DNA of 64,000 bases from Sandaracinaceae bacterium (GTDB lineage: Bacteria; Myxococcota_A; Polyangia; Polyangiales; Houyiibacteriaceae), in the NCBI GenBank assembly GCA_020633055.1, contig JACKEJ010000008.1:372001-436000 (forward strand), in the 5' to 3' direction. Every line of letters begins with the position of its first letter. Position 1 is the first letter of the stretch. The notes beneath the pieces are model-generated. The model did no database searches, was not told where the DNA came from, and saw nothing but the letters and a program-made list of their open reading frames with translations. Positions 24,801 through 32,724 of the stretch are shown piece after piece. The translations under genes and the position numbers were made by a program.

Positions 24801-25207
24801 CTCTGTCCGACGCCGTCGCCGAGCTGGAGGACGAACTCGCTGCGCGCGCCCGCGTTCCGCGAGGCCACCGCGTACACGTAGTACGTGCCGCGGGTCAGGA
24901 AGCGGTCCTCAAACGTCGTGACGTTCGCGCCAACGGCCCCGATGATCTCGAGCGCGTCTGCCGCCGGACGGTCAGCCGGGTCGGCCACGGACGCACGCGC
25001 CACGACGAACTCGAGCTCGTCGTCGCTCCCATCGGACCACGAGAGCACGATGGTGTCGCCCGCCACCGCGAGCGAGGCCATGACGGACGCAGGAGGGCTC
25101 GGCGGCGGGCCACCCCCCGTGTCCCCGCAGCCTGCGGAGGTGAGCACCGCGACGACCGCGACGAGGGCGGCTCCTTGCGGAGTCGAGAGCAGTTTCCATG
25201 GACGCAT
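21881..25207 (-). CDS. Large lipoprotein, tandem paralogue of the preceding binary-toxin-B-like protein
   Basis: 1108 residues, lipobox LTSAGC (Cys 27). Same domain order as its neighbour: FN3-like, calcium loops starting DTDGDGLEDAVEAMGW, Thr/Ser-rich stretch (FEQSNTTTLADTSSTATTQT), conserved VTLEIENEGTRVFEIGG, MASFQLTDRSG, GIRMGDALSRVLGI and SFEDLVLMPRDRVFLTY, TSP3-type repeats, then a beta-propeller ending GGTDAFILRNPQL as in SBBP repeats. Start ATG 25207 has AAAGGAA about ten bases upstream. It is the first gene of the two-gene unit. The two proteins align along their full length but differ at many positions, so the duplication is old. Confidence 0.7.
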   Translation of the reverse strand: MRPWKLLSTPQGAALVAVVAVLTSAGCGDTGGGPPPSPPASVMASLAVAGDTIVLSWSDGSDDELEFVVARASVADPADRPAADALEIIGAVGANVTTFEDRFLTRGTYYVYAVASRNAGARSEFVLQLGDGVGQSGGVSCDGTPTALDTDGDGLEDAVEAMGWNVIVDEDGQGTRFTRAVTSDPTSGDTDGDGLCDRDERASRTDPRRPDTDGDGLSDVEELDRWGSSPINVDSDGDAHGNGLFFDGAELTTLGTSPTLDDTDGDGRTDFEEVNQNGTNPLVADLPTPALRIVGGIDLDLDVELSTGTTSTISGVTSFEQSNTTTLADTSSTATTQTIELGASFMGTAFIELPSSGGGEASVTGSYRVGLVNEAGTTLSRESVVAAQQAYERQSETALSEDQTIVGGRVGVTLEIENEGTRVFEIGGVVVSALRRDPTDPASYTGITTLTLPPEADGVVLGANSTAGPFRVEGELSARAALDLLANPSGMFFRMASFQLTDRSGENFAFSVGEATQDRTALVTIDYGGLRPLERHHVATNVERTADGTPAGIRMGDALSRVLGIPADTGFVTEARADGVRVLTAMRGVEAERDANDAPVGYWVIIATTNATSAEPVSTRLLDRARSFEDLVLMPRDRVFLTYVRDADGDGLYDREERLYGTFDTVTDSDGDGLGDYEEVREGWDVEVELPLYAVNPRVFSNPTVVDADGDGLDDPAEKAAGTDPNRADTDGDGIRDDLDPFPTRGASGEFVVALGTLGADTVLDAAIGDTQVYVQGYTDGDIDTDGTAGGMFVAAFDAETGALRWVQQFEGVTDYGTGLFAPASGGVWIALSASDTQLPGVGAHAQYVVLLGPDGGVSRVERVNDYHFQNALAVDSIRFGRVFGGRNGNLSVVYVRIGDGNAIVINYRADGARVGSNYVGAQYPEVRGDSVGARLAFLHYDPSSSACALATRTIGTDADNTALPCAGVRDVAIDSRGAYLVGGVLNGSGAIRRMNIAATDLWTVSFPNSDGFPAQVTTLFVDRVDQVYAARTQSGRAGALSGHTSSGQPLFDVPVGNATTRVVAIDRDSVGNLFVVATSNGGFLPGAAGIGGTDAFILRNPQLLFAQ

Positions 25208-25519
25208 CCGGGCCTGTTCCTTTCATGCGGGCGGCCAATAGGAGACGACTCCTGACGTGCACCCACATGGGGATCAGTTGCGCACGGGGTGCGCGTTCTC
25301 AATGGTGCCAAACCATTGTTTGGCTCTTCGCTGCCGGAGCCCATGCGCCACGCCACGCCACTCGCTTCCGTCCAACGGGGCCGTCATCCCGACGCCCCCG
25401 TGACCGAGAGGCGCAGACCCACCCGTGAAACGGGTCCTTGACTTCGGAGACAGAATCCTCAACGCATCGCGGGTTTCGGTGGAACCTGGCCAATTGCGCA
25501 AGGTACAACAGAGGACATC
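25208..25519. other. Divergent spacer between toxin-B-like pair and IetAS
   Basis: 312 bases without a gene. It should hold the promoters of both units. TTGACT at 25438-25443 is the best -35 candidate for ietA, though no convincing -10 follows. Two overlapping palindromes lie at 25300-25324. Confidence 0.5.
25300..25324. promoter_or_regulatory. Overlapping palindromes upstream of IetAS
   Basis: GCCAAAC (25307-25313), loop CATT, GTTTGGC (25318-25324) is a perfect 7-base inverted repeat. CAATGG (25300-25305) and CCATTG (25313-25318) form a second, interlocking one. The position in a divergent spacer suits an operator; no T-run follows, so a terminator is less likely. Confidence 0.4.
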
Positions 25520-26506
25520 ATGGCAACCGCGGATCAGGTCAAAGCGCTCATTCGGAGCCACGCCGATGGCGACGACAGACGCTTCTACGCGGTCGCCATC
25601 CAGGTCGCAGCACGGGCAGCGAGGAGCGGCCACGGAAAGTTCGCGCAAGAGCTGCGTGAGCTGGTCGATCAGGCGAAGGCGCGTGCCAACACCGCCGAGC
25701 GTGACCACGGGCCCAGGCCGGTCCCGCTGGTCCAACCCCGAGGTGAACTCTCAGGCCTGCTGACTGTGGGCTACCCGAACACACGCGTGGTCGACATGGC
25801 ACTTCCCGAGGCGCTCCAAATGCGCCTCGATCGTGTCCTCACCGAGCAGCGTCAGCGCGACCGACTTCGCGAGCATGGATTCGCGCCGATGCGAAAGCTC
25901 CTGCTCGTCGGTCCGCCAGGAACCGGCAAGACGATGACCGCGTCGGCGATCGCGGGCGAACTCGGGCTGCCCTTGTTCAGCATTCAGCTTGATGGGCTGA
26001 TCACCAAGTACATGGGCGAGACCGCGGCCAAGCTCCGATTGGTTTTCGACGCGATCCAGGCAACCCGGGGTGTGTACCTGTTTGACGAGTTCGACGCGCT
26101 GGGCGGCGAGCGCAGCTCGAGAAACGACGTGGGCGAGATCCGTCGCGTGCTCAACTCCTTTCTGCAGTTCCTTGAGCAGGACGACTCGGACAGTATCGTC
26201 CTAGGTGCGACGAACCACGTGGGTTCGCTCGATCGTGCCCTCTTCCGACGTTTCGATGCCGTCCTCGAGTACTCGTTGCCGACGCGAGAGATCGCGACCC
26301 GCGTGATGCGGGGTCGGCTGGCGCTCTTGGACACTACCGATATTTCGTGGGACGCCGCGGCGAAGGCGGCGGATGGGCTCAGCCACGCCGAGATCGCGAT
26401 GGCTTGCGAGCAGGCCGCGAAGAACGCCATACTCGACCACACGACGTCAGTGCGAGACTTTCAACTCGTGACTGCACTCAAGGAACGGCGCAGTACGCAC
26501 CCATAG
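25520..26506 (+). CDS. ietA: IetA-like AAA+ ATPase (anti-phage IetAS system)
   Basis: 328 residues. Walker A GPPGTGKT (131-138), Walker B VYLFDE (185-190), sensor-1 Asn in GATN (229-232) and an arginine pair before the next subunit (LFRRFD, 241-246). The N-terminal 90 residues are helical with no known domain. Combined with the subtilisin-like protease 20 bases downstream, this is the arrangement of IetAS, first described as a plasmid stability/incompatibility pair and later shown to defend against phage; in that work IetA restrains IetS. ATG 25520 follows AGAGGACATC. Base usage is less GC-skewed than in neighbours, hinting at acquisition. Confidence 0.85.
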   Translation: MATADQVKALIRSHADGDDRRFYAVAIQVAARAARSGHGKFAQELRELVDQAKARANTAERDHGPRPVPLVQPRGELSGLLTVGYPNTRVVDMALPEALQMRLDRVLTEQRQRDRLREHGFAPMRKLLLVGPPGTGKTMTASAIAGELGLPLFSIQLDGLITKYMGETAAKLRLVFDAIQATRGVYLFDEFDALGGERSSRNDVGEIRRVLNSFLQFLEQDDSDSIVLGATNHVGSLDRALFRRFDAVLEYSLPTREIATRVMRGRLALLDTTDISWDAAAKAADGLSHAEIAMACEQAAKNAILDHTTSVRDFQLVTALKERRSTHP

Positions 26507-26526
26507 CCAGCACCGGAGGGACTGAC

Positions 26527-29058
26527 GTGGCCGCACCTCGCAATCGTAGGCACATTCTCGTCACCACGGGGACCACGGTAGAGGCGTACACGCCACACGG
26601 ACGAAGGATCAACTTCCCGAAGCCCCCACCCCCGACGAGCCGACCGAAGCACGGAAGGGAGCTCGAACGCAGGCTCAAGGCTGTCGTCGTCGAGGCAAGC
26701 GAGCGCCGAGTCGACGCTGGCATCGAGATCCACGGAGCAGCGCCCGGGGTCTATGTGGAGTTCGAAGGGCAGCCCGGTGTGCCACTCCTAGTGACCTCAC
26801 TCGAAGACTCGCGCCAGGGCATCGAGGTCGTTGCCGTCAGCCACTCACGCACGGACGAACCCGAGCCACGTCGCATCGAACGCGCGACGGTGTTCGTCCC
26901 CGACGGGAAGGTGAAGCACTTCCTCACTCGATTCGAGAGCTATGCGAAGACGACACCTAGGAGGAAAGGCGAACTCCGCTACGAAGACATGCTGGATAGG
27001 GTCGCGACACTACGCCTGGCCACCCTACGCGGACTGTGGACCGACGCGAGCGAGGCCTACCCCATCGAACACGAGGCGATTTGGTGGGAAGTTTGGCTTC
27101 GCCGCCAAGACGGCAACGAGCTCGAGCGCCTGATGGAGTTTGCGGCCGCGAAGGAGGTCGACGTCGCACCTCGTCGACTCATGTTCGACGACCGCATCGT
27201 AACATTGGTGCGCGGCACGCCTGCCCAACTCGCGTCGTCAGTGGATGTGCTAAATGACCTCGCCGAGGTTCGAAAGGCGAAGGAGACCGCCGCAGTGTTC
27301 GCCGACATGGGGCCCCAGGACCAAGGCGAGTGGGCGAGGGATCTGCGAAGTCGCGTGATGCCCCCGGGGGTGGAAGCGCCAGCGGTCTGCGTGCTCGACA
27401 CCGGGGTTACCCGCGGGCACCCGCTACTCGATGCGTCGCTCGATACCGATGATTGCCATGCGTGCGACCGAGACTGGGGCACGCATGACCACTCCGGGCA
27501 CGGCACCGAGATGGCCGGCCTTGCCCTGTATGGCGACCTTACCCCAGTCCTCGAGAGCACGGGGGACATCCTGCTGCGGCACCGACTCGAGTCCGTAAAG
27601 ATCCTACCTCCCGATGGACACCCCGCGAACGCGCCCGACCTGTATGGTGCCGTCACGGCCGAGGCGGCAAGCCGCGCAGAGATCCATGCCCCTGAGCGTC
27701 GTCGTACGTTCTCCATGTCCATCTCCGCAACCGATGAGCGGGACCGAGGCCAACCTACATCCTGGTCTGCGGCGGTCGACGCATTGGCGGCTGGGCGATC
27801 GTTCGTCCCGCGCACGCAGGGGCTCGAGTATCTCGACGAGGGCGACGACGCCGCGCAGCGGTTGTTCGTGCTCTGCGCAGGCAACGTGGACGCGAGCGCG
27901 CTCGTGGTGGACCATCTCGAGCGAAGCGACACAGATCCCGTTCACGACCCTGGACAAGCGTGGAACGCCCTCACCGTTGGAGCTGTGACCGAGAAGGTCA
28001 TCATCAACGACCCGCTGTGGACAGACTGGCGACCCGTCGCGCGGCGCGGCGAGCTGTCACCATGGAGCACGACTGGCGTGACGTTCGCTGACGCGTGGCC
28101 CATCAAGCCGGACGTCGTCTTTGAAGGTGGCAACGTCGTGAAGAACGGGAAGGACGAGGTGAGCTTTCCGTGCCCCGATCTCTCGTTGCTGTCGACCCAT
28201 TTCAAACCCGCGGAACGGTCGTTCGCCCTCACCGAGGCGACGAGTGCCGCGACTGCACAAGCGGCACGGCTGGTGGCCCTAGTCTCGGCGGATTACCCGA
28301 GATTCTGGCCCGAGACGCTGCGCGCTCTGGTAGTGCACTCGGCGGAGTGGTCGGCACAGATGCAGACCCACCTGAGAGGCGCGAGCGGCAAGCGCGCCCG
28401 CGCGAAGCTCGTCCAGCGATACGGCTTCGGCATGCCGAGCCCTGAGCGTGCCCTACGCAGCGCAAACGACGCGCTTACCCTCGTCTTGCAGCGCCGGATC
28501 CGGCCTTTCGCCAAAGGCAAGATGCGCGAGCTTCACTTCTTCGACCTTCCCTGGCCTCGCGATGTGCTCGCCGAACTTGGCGCTACGCCTGTCCGCCTGC
28601 GCGTGACGCTCTCATACTTCATCGAGCCGAACCCTGGCAGGCGCGGCTGGAAGAGACGCCACCGCTATGCATCGCACGGCCTACGCTTCGAGGTGAAGGG
28701 GCCGACGGAGTCCATCGAAGCATTCCGCAAGCGCCTCAATATGAAGGCGCTCGACGAGGACGAGGCCAAGCCAGCTGCGGCCGGCGACGCGTCGGAATGG
28801 TACCTCGGCGAGCAGGCTCGCAACCGAGGCTCGCTCCACGCCGACTTCCTCTCTTGCAGTGCGGCCGACCTTGCCGAACGCGGCGTGGTCGCCGTCTACC
28901 CGGTCAGCGGCTGGTGGAAGGATCAGCCGAAGCGCGACCGCAGCGACAAGGGCGTGCGATACTCGTTGGTCGTTTCCATCGAGACGCCGGGGGTGGAGAC
29001 CGACATCTGGACGCCGGTGGCGCAGGAAGTTGGCGTGCCGGTGGTGGTCGAGGCGTAG
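26527..29058 (+). CDS. ietS: IetS-like subtilisin-family (S8) serine protease
   Basis: 843 residues from GTG 26527, with GGAGG ten bases upstream. Catalytic triad of the subtilisin fold: D291 (VLDTGV), H325 (DHSGHGTEMAG) and S573 (TEATSAATAQ), with oxyanion N453 (LCAGN). About 280 residues precede the protease domain and about 230 follow it. No signal peptide, so it acts in the cytoplasm, as expected for a defence or toxin-like effector. Paired with the AAA+ ATPase upstream. In the known system the protease is harmful without its partner. What triggers or is cut by this version is not visible. Confidence 0.88.
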   Translation: MAAPRNRRHILVTTGTTVEAYTPHGRRINFPKPPPPTSRPKHGRELERRLKAVVVEASERRVDAGIEIHGAAPGVYVEFEGQPGVPLLVTSLEDSRQGIEVVAVSHSRTDEPEPRRIERATVFVPDGKVKHFLTRFESYAKTTPRRKGELRYEDMLDRVATLRLATLRGLWTDASEAYPIEHEAIWWEVWLRRQDGNELERLMEFAAAKEVDVAPRRLMFDDRIVTLVRGTPAQLASSVDVLNDLAEVRKAKETAAVFADMGPQDQGEWARDLRSRVMPPGVEAPAVCVLDTGVTRGHPLLDASLDTDDCHACDRDWGTHDHSGHGTEMAGLALYGDLTPVLESTGDILLRHRLESVKILPPDGHPANAPDLYGAVTAEAASRAEIHAPERRRTFSMSISATDERDRGQPTSWSAAVDALAAGRSFVPRTQGLEYLDEGDDAAQRLFVLCAGNVDASALVVDHLERSDTDPVHDPGQAWNALTVGAVTEKVIINDPLWTDWRPVARRGELSPWSTTGVTFADAWPIKPDVVFEGGNVVKNGKDEVSFPCPDLSLLSTHFKPAERSFALTEATSAATAQAARLVALVSADYPRFWPETLRALVVHSAEWSAQMQTHLRGASGKRARAKLVQRYGFGMPSPERALRSANDALTLVLQRRIRPFAKGKMRELHFFDLPWPRDVLAELGATPVRLRVTLSYFIEPNPGRRGWKRRHRYASHGLRFEVKGPTESIEAFRKRLNMKALDEDEAKPAAAGDASEWYLGEQARNRGSLHADFLSCSAADLAERGVVAVYPVSGWWKDQPKRDRSDKGVRYSLVVSIETPGVETDIWTPVAQEVGVPVVVEA

Positions 29059-29173
29059 GCTGCGAAGGGGGCGGGATGTAGCCACGCGAGTCATCGACGC
29101 TGGCACGCCCTGTGCGTATGTCGCGTGTGCCAGCCAGTCATGTGCGAAAACGAGCCACACGTCAAGGAACCCC

Positions 29174-29593
29174 ATGCGCCCGTCGAGCCTCCCGTCTCTC
29201 CGCTTTCGCTGCGTGCATGCCGCTTGCGTTCTCACCTTCACGCTTTGCGCGCTGCTCCCTTTGGCAGGCTGTGAAGCCGATGAGTGTGCGCTCGATTGGA
29301 CGGTCTGGCTCGGGCCGAACCCCAACTGCCCTCCGGGCACCGACAACAGCTACGGCGCATGCAGTGCTCCTAGACTCCTGTTCGAGGGGTGCGCCGTGCA
29401 GCTGCAGGTTGCGGACACGATCCGGAGCTTTACGTACCGCGTCGTGGGGCAGACGGTGGAGCTGACGAGCTCGGGGACCGCGCCTGTGAGCGCTGCTTCC
29501 CTCGGGGCGGACGACACGCTGAGCTACGAGCGCCGCGAGTACACCCTCACCATGAGCGATCCCGACGAGTATTGGTTCGGCGAGCGGCCGTAG
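29174..29593 (+). CDS. Small secreted lipoprotein, unknown
   Basis: 139 residues from ATG 29174 with an AAGGA site eight bases upstream. Signal peptide of about 32 residues ending LLPLAGC, a standard lipobox. The mature part has an even spread of Cys (four, in DECALDW, NPNCPPG, YGACSAP and EGCAVQ), suggesting two disulfides, and then a beta-rich region. No family recognised. It lies 115 bases after ietS and convergent to the methyltransferase gene, so it is probably its own unit. Confidence 0.6.
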   Translation: MRPSSLPSLRFRCVHAACVLTFTLCALLPLAGCEADECALDWTVWLGPNPNCPPGTDNSYGACSAPRLLFEGCAVQLQVADTIRSFTYRVVGQTVELTSSGTAPVSAASLGADDTLSYERREYTLTMSDPDEYWFGERP

Positions 29594-29597
29594 CGGT

Positions 29598-30191
29598 TCA
29601 CCGCGCCAAGCGCGCCAGCCACACCGTGCGGTCGAGGCGTGGGTCCTCGAGGCTGTGCAGCAGGATTTCGTAGCCGTGCCGCTCGAGCCACGCTCGGTAC
29701 TCGGCCGTGTCGAGGCTGCCGTGGAACAGCTGGTCGCCGAACATGTCGCCGCTCGGGCCCTCCCCTTCGCGGAGACCACTGGTGAACAAGAGCACGCCAT
29801 GGGGGGCCGTGTGCTCGCGAAACGTCGCGAACATGCGGCGCTGGTCCGCGCACCCGAGGTGAAAGAAGCTGTCCCAGGCGATCACCACACCAAAGCGCTG
29901 ACCGAGGGCGAGGCCGCGCATGTCCGCGTGGTGCAGCGTCAGCGTCGGGAGATGCTCACGCGCAACGTCCAACATCGGGAGCGCGAGGTCCACGCCTGTC
30001 ACCGTATCGCCACGCTCGACGAAGAAGCGCGCGATGGGCTCCCCGCTACCGCAGCCGACGTCCAGTACGCACGTGGGCGCAGGCACGAGCTCGGCCACGC
30101 GCTCGGGAATGCTCCGTTCGACCCGCGAGCCGCGACGCAGCTCGTGCCAGCGCTGCGCGTGCCGGCTGTAGATGGCGGCGAGATCGACCAA
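29598..30191 (-). CDS. Class I SAM-dependent methyltransferase
   Basis: 197 residues from TTG 30191. SAM-binding motif I is LDVGCGSGEP (about 43-52), motif II VTGVDLALPML, and motif IV VVIAWDSFFHLG, which places the family acidic residue at the end of strand 4. TAGACT lies nine bases before the start. Substrate unknown. It sits just downstream, on the same strand, of an ATP-grasp gene and within 1.2 kb of an OvoA-type sulfoxide synthase that lacks its own methyltransferase domain; a role in the same small-molecule pathway is worth testing but is inference. Confidence 0.85.
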   Translation of the reverse strand: MVDLAAIYSRHAQRWHELRRGSRVERSIPERVAELVPAPTCVLDVGCGSGEPIARFFVERGDTVTGVDLALPMLDVAREHLPTLTLHHADMRGLALGQRFGVVIAWDSFFHLGCADQRRMFATFREHTAPHGVLLFTSGLREGEGPSGDMFGDQLFHGSLDTAEYRAWLERHGYEILLHSLEDPRLDRTVWLARLAR

Positions 30192-30264
30192 GGTGTGACC
30201 AGTCTAACGCCAGACGTCGTCGCGAATGCCACGCAGGTACTTGGCCAATCGCACGCGAAAGGCT

Positions 30265-31254
30265 TCATCGATCCGCGACGACGGGCGACGTGGGCAGGGC
30301 GCTCAGCGCGACCGCCGTGAACGCCTCCACAGGATCACAACCGAACGCCGCGTACACCTCGGGGTAGTTCCCGGGTGAGGTGTTCTCGTCGACGATCATC
30401 GGTCCGTCCTCCGTCGCGATCATGTCGAACCCGATGATGGCGCAGCCGAGCACCTGCGCCGCGTCCACGGCGAGCTCCCGCTGCGCGTCGTCGATCTCGG
30501 CGGGCTCCACCGCGCCACCTTGGGCTCCCGCGTCGAAGACCTTGAAGCGCCCCGGGGCCATGGCGGTCACCTTCTCGGGGCGCTTGCGGTAGGCGCACAC
30601 CACCTCGCCACCCAGCACGGTCACGCTGGCCCAGCGGGTCATGTCGTTGTCGTAATAGCGCTCCAGCAGGAAGCCCCGGTCGGGCGCACGCCCCGCTACG
30701 GAGGTCACGTAGCCCACGAGGTCGCGCAGCGCGGCGAACGACTCGACCAGGTGCACCCCCTGCCCCCACGCGCCACGGCGCGGCTTGAGCAACGCCGCGC
30801 CCCATGCGTCCATGACCGGGTGCAGCGCGTCGATGTGCGCCGCGTCGAAGAGCACGTGCTCGGGCACACGCAGGCCCGCCCGCTGCAGCAGCTGGTGCGC
30901 CTGGAACTTGTCGAGCGCCAGCTCCCAGCGGAAGGGGTCCGGCACCACGGGCGTGCGCGCCGCGAGCGTCTTCAGCAGCTCCAGCTCGTAGGCGCCCGGC
31001 GCGCGGTCGACCTCGCAGTACCAGAAGAACCCGTCGAGCCCTTCGACGGGCGCATCGCCCACCCACAGCACGCCGTCGCGCACGTACCCGTCACGAAAGT
31101 CGAGGGGCACCACGCGCACGTCCGGCACGACCGCGAGCCGCGCCACGAGCGGCGTGTGCAGCGGCGCGCGCAGGCAGCCCCAGCGCTCCGGGCGGGCGAA
31201 CGCGGGGTCACCGGCCTCGGGGCGCACGGGCACGCAGACACCAAGTTGTCTCAT
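30265..31254 (-). CDS. ATP-grasp ligase, RimK/GshB-like
   Basis: 329 residues. ATP-grasp features: the central domain with LALDKFQAHQLLQRAGLRVPEH, the phosphate-loop lysine and glycine turn LLKPRRGAWGQGVHL, and the metal-binding end IGFDMIATEDGPMIVDENTSPG, where D/E-x-N chelates magnesium. Such enzymes couple a carboxylate to an amine or thiol via an acyl phosphate. ATG 31254 is preceded by TACGCT at six bases (see promoter). It is divergent from the OvoA-like gene at 31348, with both promoters inside 95 bases. Confidence 0.8.
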   Translation of the reverse strand: MRQLGVCVPVRPEAGDPAFARPERWGCLRAPLHTPLVARLAVVPDVRVVPLDFRDGYVRDGVLWVGDAPVEGLDGFFWYCEVDRAPGAYELELLKTLAARTPVVPDPFRWELALDKFQAHQLLQRAGLRVPEHVLFDAAHIDALHPVMDAWGAALLKPRRGAWGQGVHLVESFAALRDLVGYVTSVAGRAPDRGFLLERYYDNDMTRWASVTVLGGEVVCAYRKRPEKVTAMAPGRFKVFDAGAQGGAVEPAEIDDAQRELAVDAAQVLGCAIIGFDMIATEDGPMIVDENTSPGNYPEVYAAFGCDPVEAFTAVALSALPTSPVVADR

Positions 31255-31260
31255 CGGAGG

Positions 31261-31300
31261 AGCGTACGGTCACCCCCGCGCGTATGAAACCCTGTAGGCT
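31261..31300. promoter_or_regulatory. Back-to-back promoter elements between ATP-grasp and OvoA-like genes
   Basis: On the minus strand TACGCT (31266-31261) is six bases from ATG 31254, with TTTCAT 17 bases further out (31289-31284). On the plus strand TAGGCT (31295-31300) lies about 48 bases before ATG 31348, which has its own GAGGAGG site. The close spacing implies shared control of the two genes. Confidence 0.45.
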
Positions 31301-31347
31301 CGCAACCCGAGCTAACGCCGGGGGCGCATGCGCCTACGAGGAGGTCC

Positions 31348-32724
31348 ATGGAAGACATCATCGCGGACGAGGTCCGAGCCCACGCGCAACGCGGCCCCAT
31401 GCAACGCCGTCGAGAGCCCCTCCCGCCCGACCTCCGGCACGTGTGCCGCGACTCGGCCCGCGCCTACTTCGAGGCCAGCTGGTCGCTCAACGAGCTGCTG
31501 TTCCGCACCATCACGCACGAGCGCGCGTTCTTCACGCAGCCCGACCCGCTGCGTCAGCCGCTGGTCTTCTACCTGGGGCACACCGCCGCGTTCTACGTGA
31601 ACAAGCTGCGGCTCGCCGGGCTCGCCTCGCACGGGCTCGATGCGCACCTGGACGCGCTCTTCGCGCGCGGTGTGGACCCCGAGTCGGCGGACGAGCTGGA
31701 CGGCCAGAGCGCGTGGCCATCGGTGGATTCCGTGTGGGCCTACCGACGGGCCGCGCGCGAGCAGGTCCTGGCCGCCATCGAGGCTCTCCCGTGGGAGGCG
31801 CCCATCACGGAGGAGCGCCCCGAGTGGGCCGTGCTGATGGGCATCGAGCACGCGCGCATCCACTTCGAGACCTCGTCGATGCTGCTGCGCCAAGCGCCCG
31901 TCGAGCACCTCACGCGGCCGCGTGGCTGGCGCTACGCCGACGACGCCCCCGTACCGGCCGAGCGCTTCGTGCACGTGCCCGCGGGGGACACGGCGGTGGG
32001 GCGTCCCCGCGGGGGACGGCTGTTCGGTTGGGACAACGAGTACGGTCACGACACGCGCGAGGTCCCGGCGTTCGACGTCGGGGCGGACCTGGTCACGAAC
32101 GCCCAGTTCCTCGCGTTCGTCGACGCCGGGGGCTACCGCGACGAGCGACTGTGGAGCCCCGCCGGCTGGGCCTGGCGCAGCGCGCACGGCGTCGAGGGCC
32201 CGCGCTTCTGGCTGCGCGAGGGCACGCGGCCGCCGCGCTACCGCGCCATGTTCGACGAGCTGCCGCTCCCGCTGAGCTGGCCCGCCGAGGTCAACGCCAT
32301 CGAAGCGGACGCCTACTGCCGCTGGCGCGACGGGGTGCGGCTGCCCACCGAGGCCGAGTGGTGCCGCATGCTGGACGTCACGGAGGGTGCGCGGGACGAC
32401 GAAGAGGGCGCGCACTTCCACCTGCACTTCGAACTGGGCTCGCCGCGCCCCGTGGGCGCCACCTGCCGCGACCGCGGGCGGGCGCTGCACGACGTGCGTG
32501 GCAACGTGTGGCAGTGGCTGAGCGACGACTTCCACCCGCTCCCCGGTTTCCGCACGCACCCGCTCTACGACGACTTCTCGGTGCCCTACTTCGACGCGGA
32601 GCACGCCATGCTGCGCGGGGGCGCGTGGGCCACCACCGGAACTGGCGCGAGCGTGCACTACCGGCTGTGGTTCCGGCGACACTTCTACCAGCACGCGGGC
32701 TTTCGCCTGGTGCGCTGTGAGTAG
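31348..32724 (+). CDS. ovoA: OvoA-type 5-histidylcysteine sulfoxide synthase, without methyltransferase domain
   Basis: 458 residues. DinB-like N-terminal domain (about 36-185) with the three-His iron site of the EgtB/OvoA family: H78 (YLGHTA) and H168/H172 (EHARIHFETSS). The HxRIHxETSS form is OvoA-type rather than EgtB-type. A formylglycine-generating-enzyme-like domain follows (about 205-455: FGWDNEYGHD ... LPTEAEW ... GNVWQWL ... LRGGAWAT). Known OvoA enzymes are near 700 residues because a methyltransferase is fused at the C-terminus; here it is missing. The reaction would join cysteine to histidine at carbon 5. Overlaps the next ATP-grasp gene by eight bases. Confidence 0.8.
   Translation: MEDIIADEVRAHAQRGPMQRRREPLPPDLRHVCRDSARAYFEASWSLNELLFRTITHERAFFTQPDPLRQPLVFYLGHTAAFYVNKLRLAGLASHGLDAHLDALFARGVDPESADELDGQSAWPSVDSVWAYRRAAREQVLAAIEALPWEAPITEERPEWAVLMGIEHARIHFETSSMLLRQAPVEHLTRPRGWRYADDAPVPAERFVHVPAGDTAVGRPRGGRLFGWDNEYGHDTREVPAFDVGADLVTNAQFLAFVDAGGYRDERLWSPAGWAWRSAHGVEGPRFWLREGTRPPRYRAMFDELPLPLSWPAEVNAIEADAYCRWRDGVRLPTEAEWCRMLDVTEGARDDEEGAHFHLHFELGSPRPVGATCRDRGRALHDVRGNVWQWLSDDFHPLPGFRTHPLYDDFSVPYFDAEHAMLRGGAWATTGTGASVHYRLWFRRHFYQHAGFRLVRCE

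Noticed and set aside
30191..30206. TAGACT before the TTG start of the methyltransferase as a leaderless promoter
   Set aside because: The spacing is nine bases, outside the 6-7 pattern, so kept only as a weak example.
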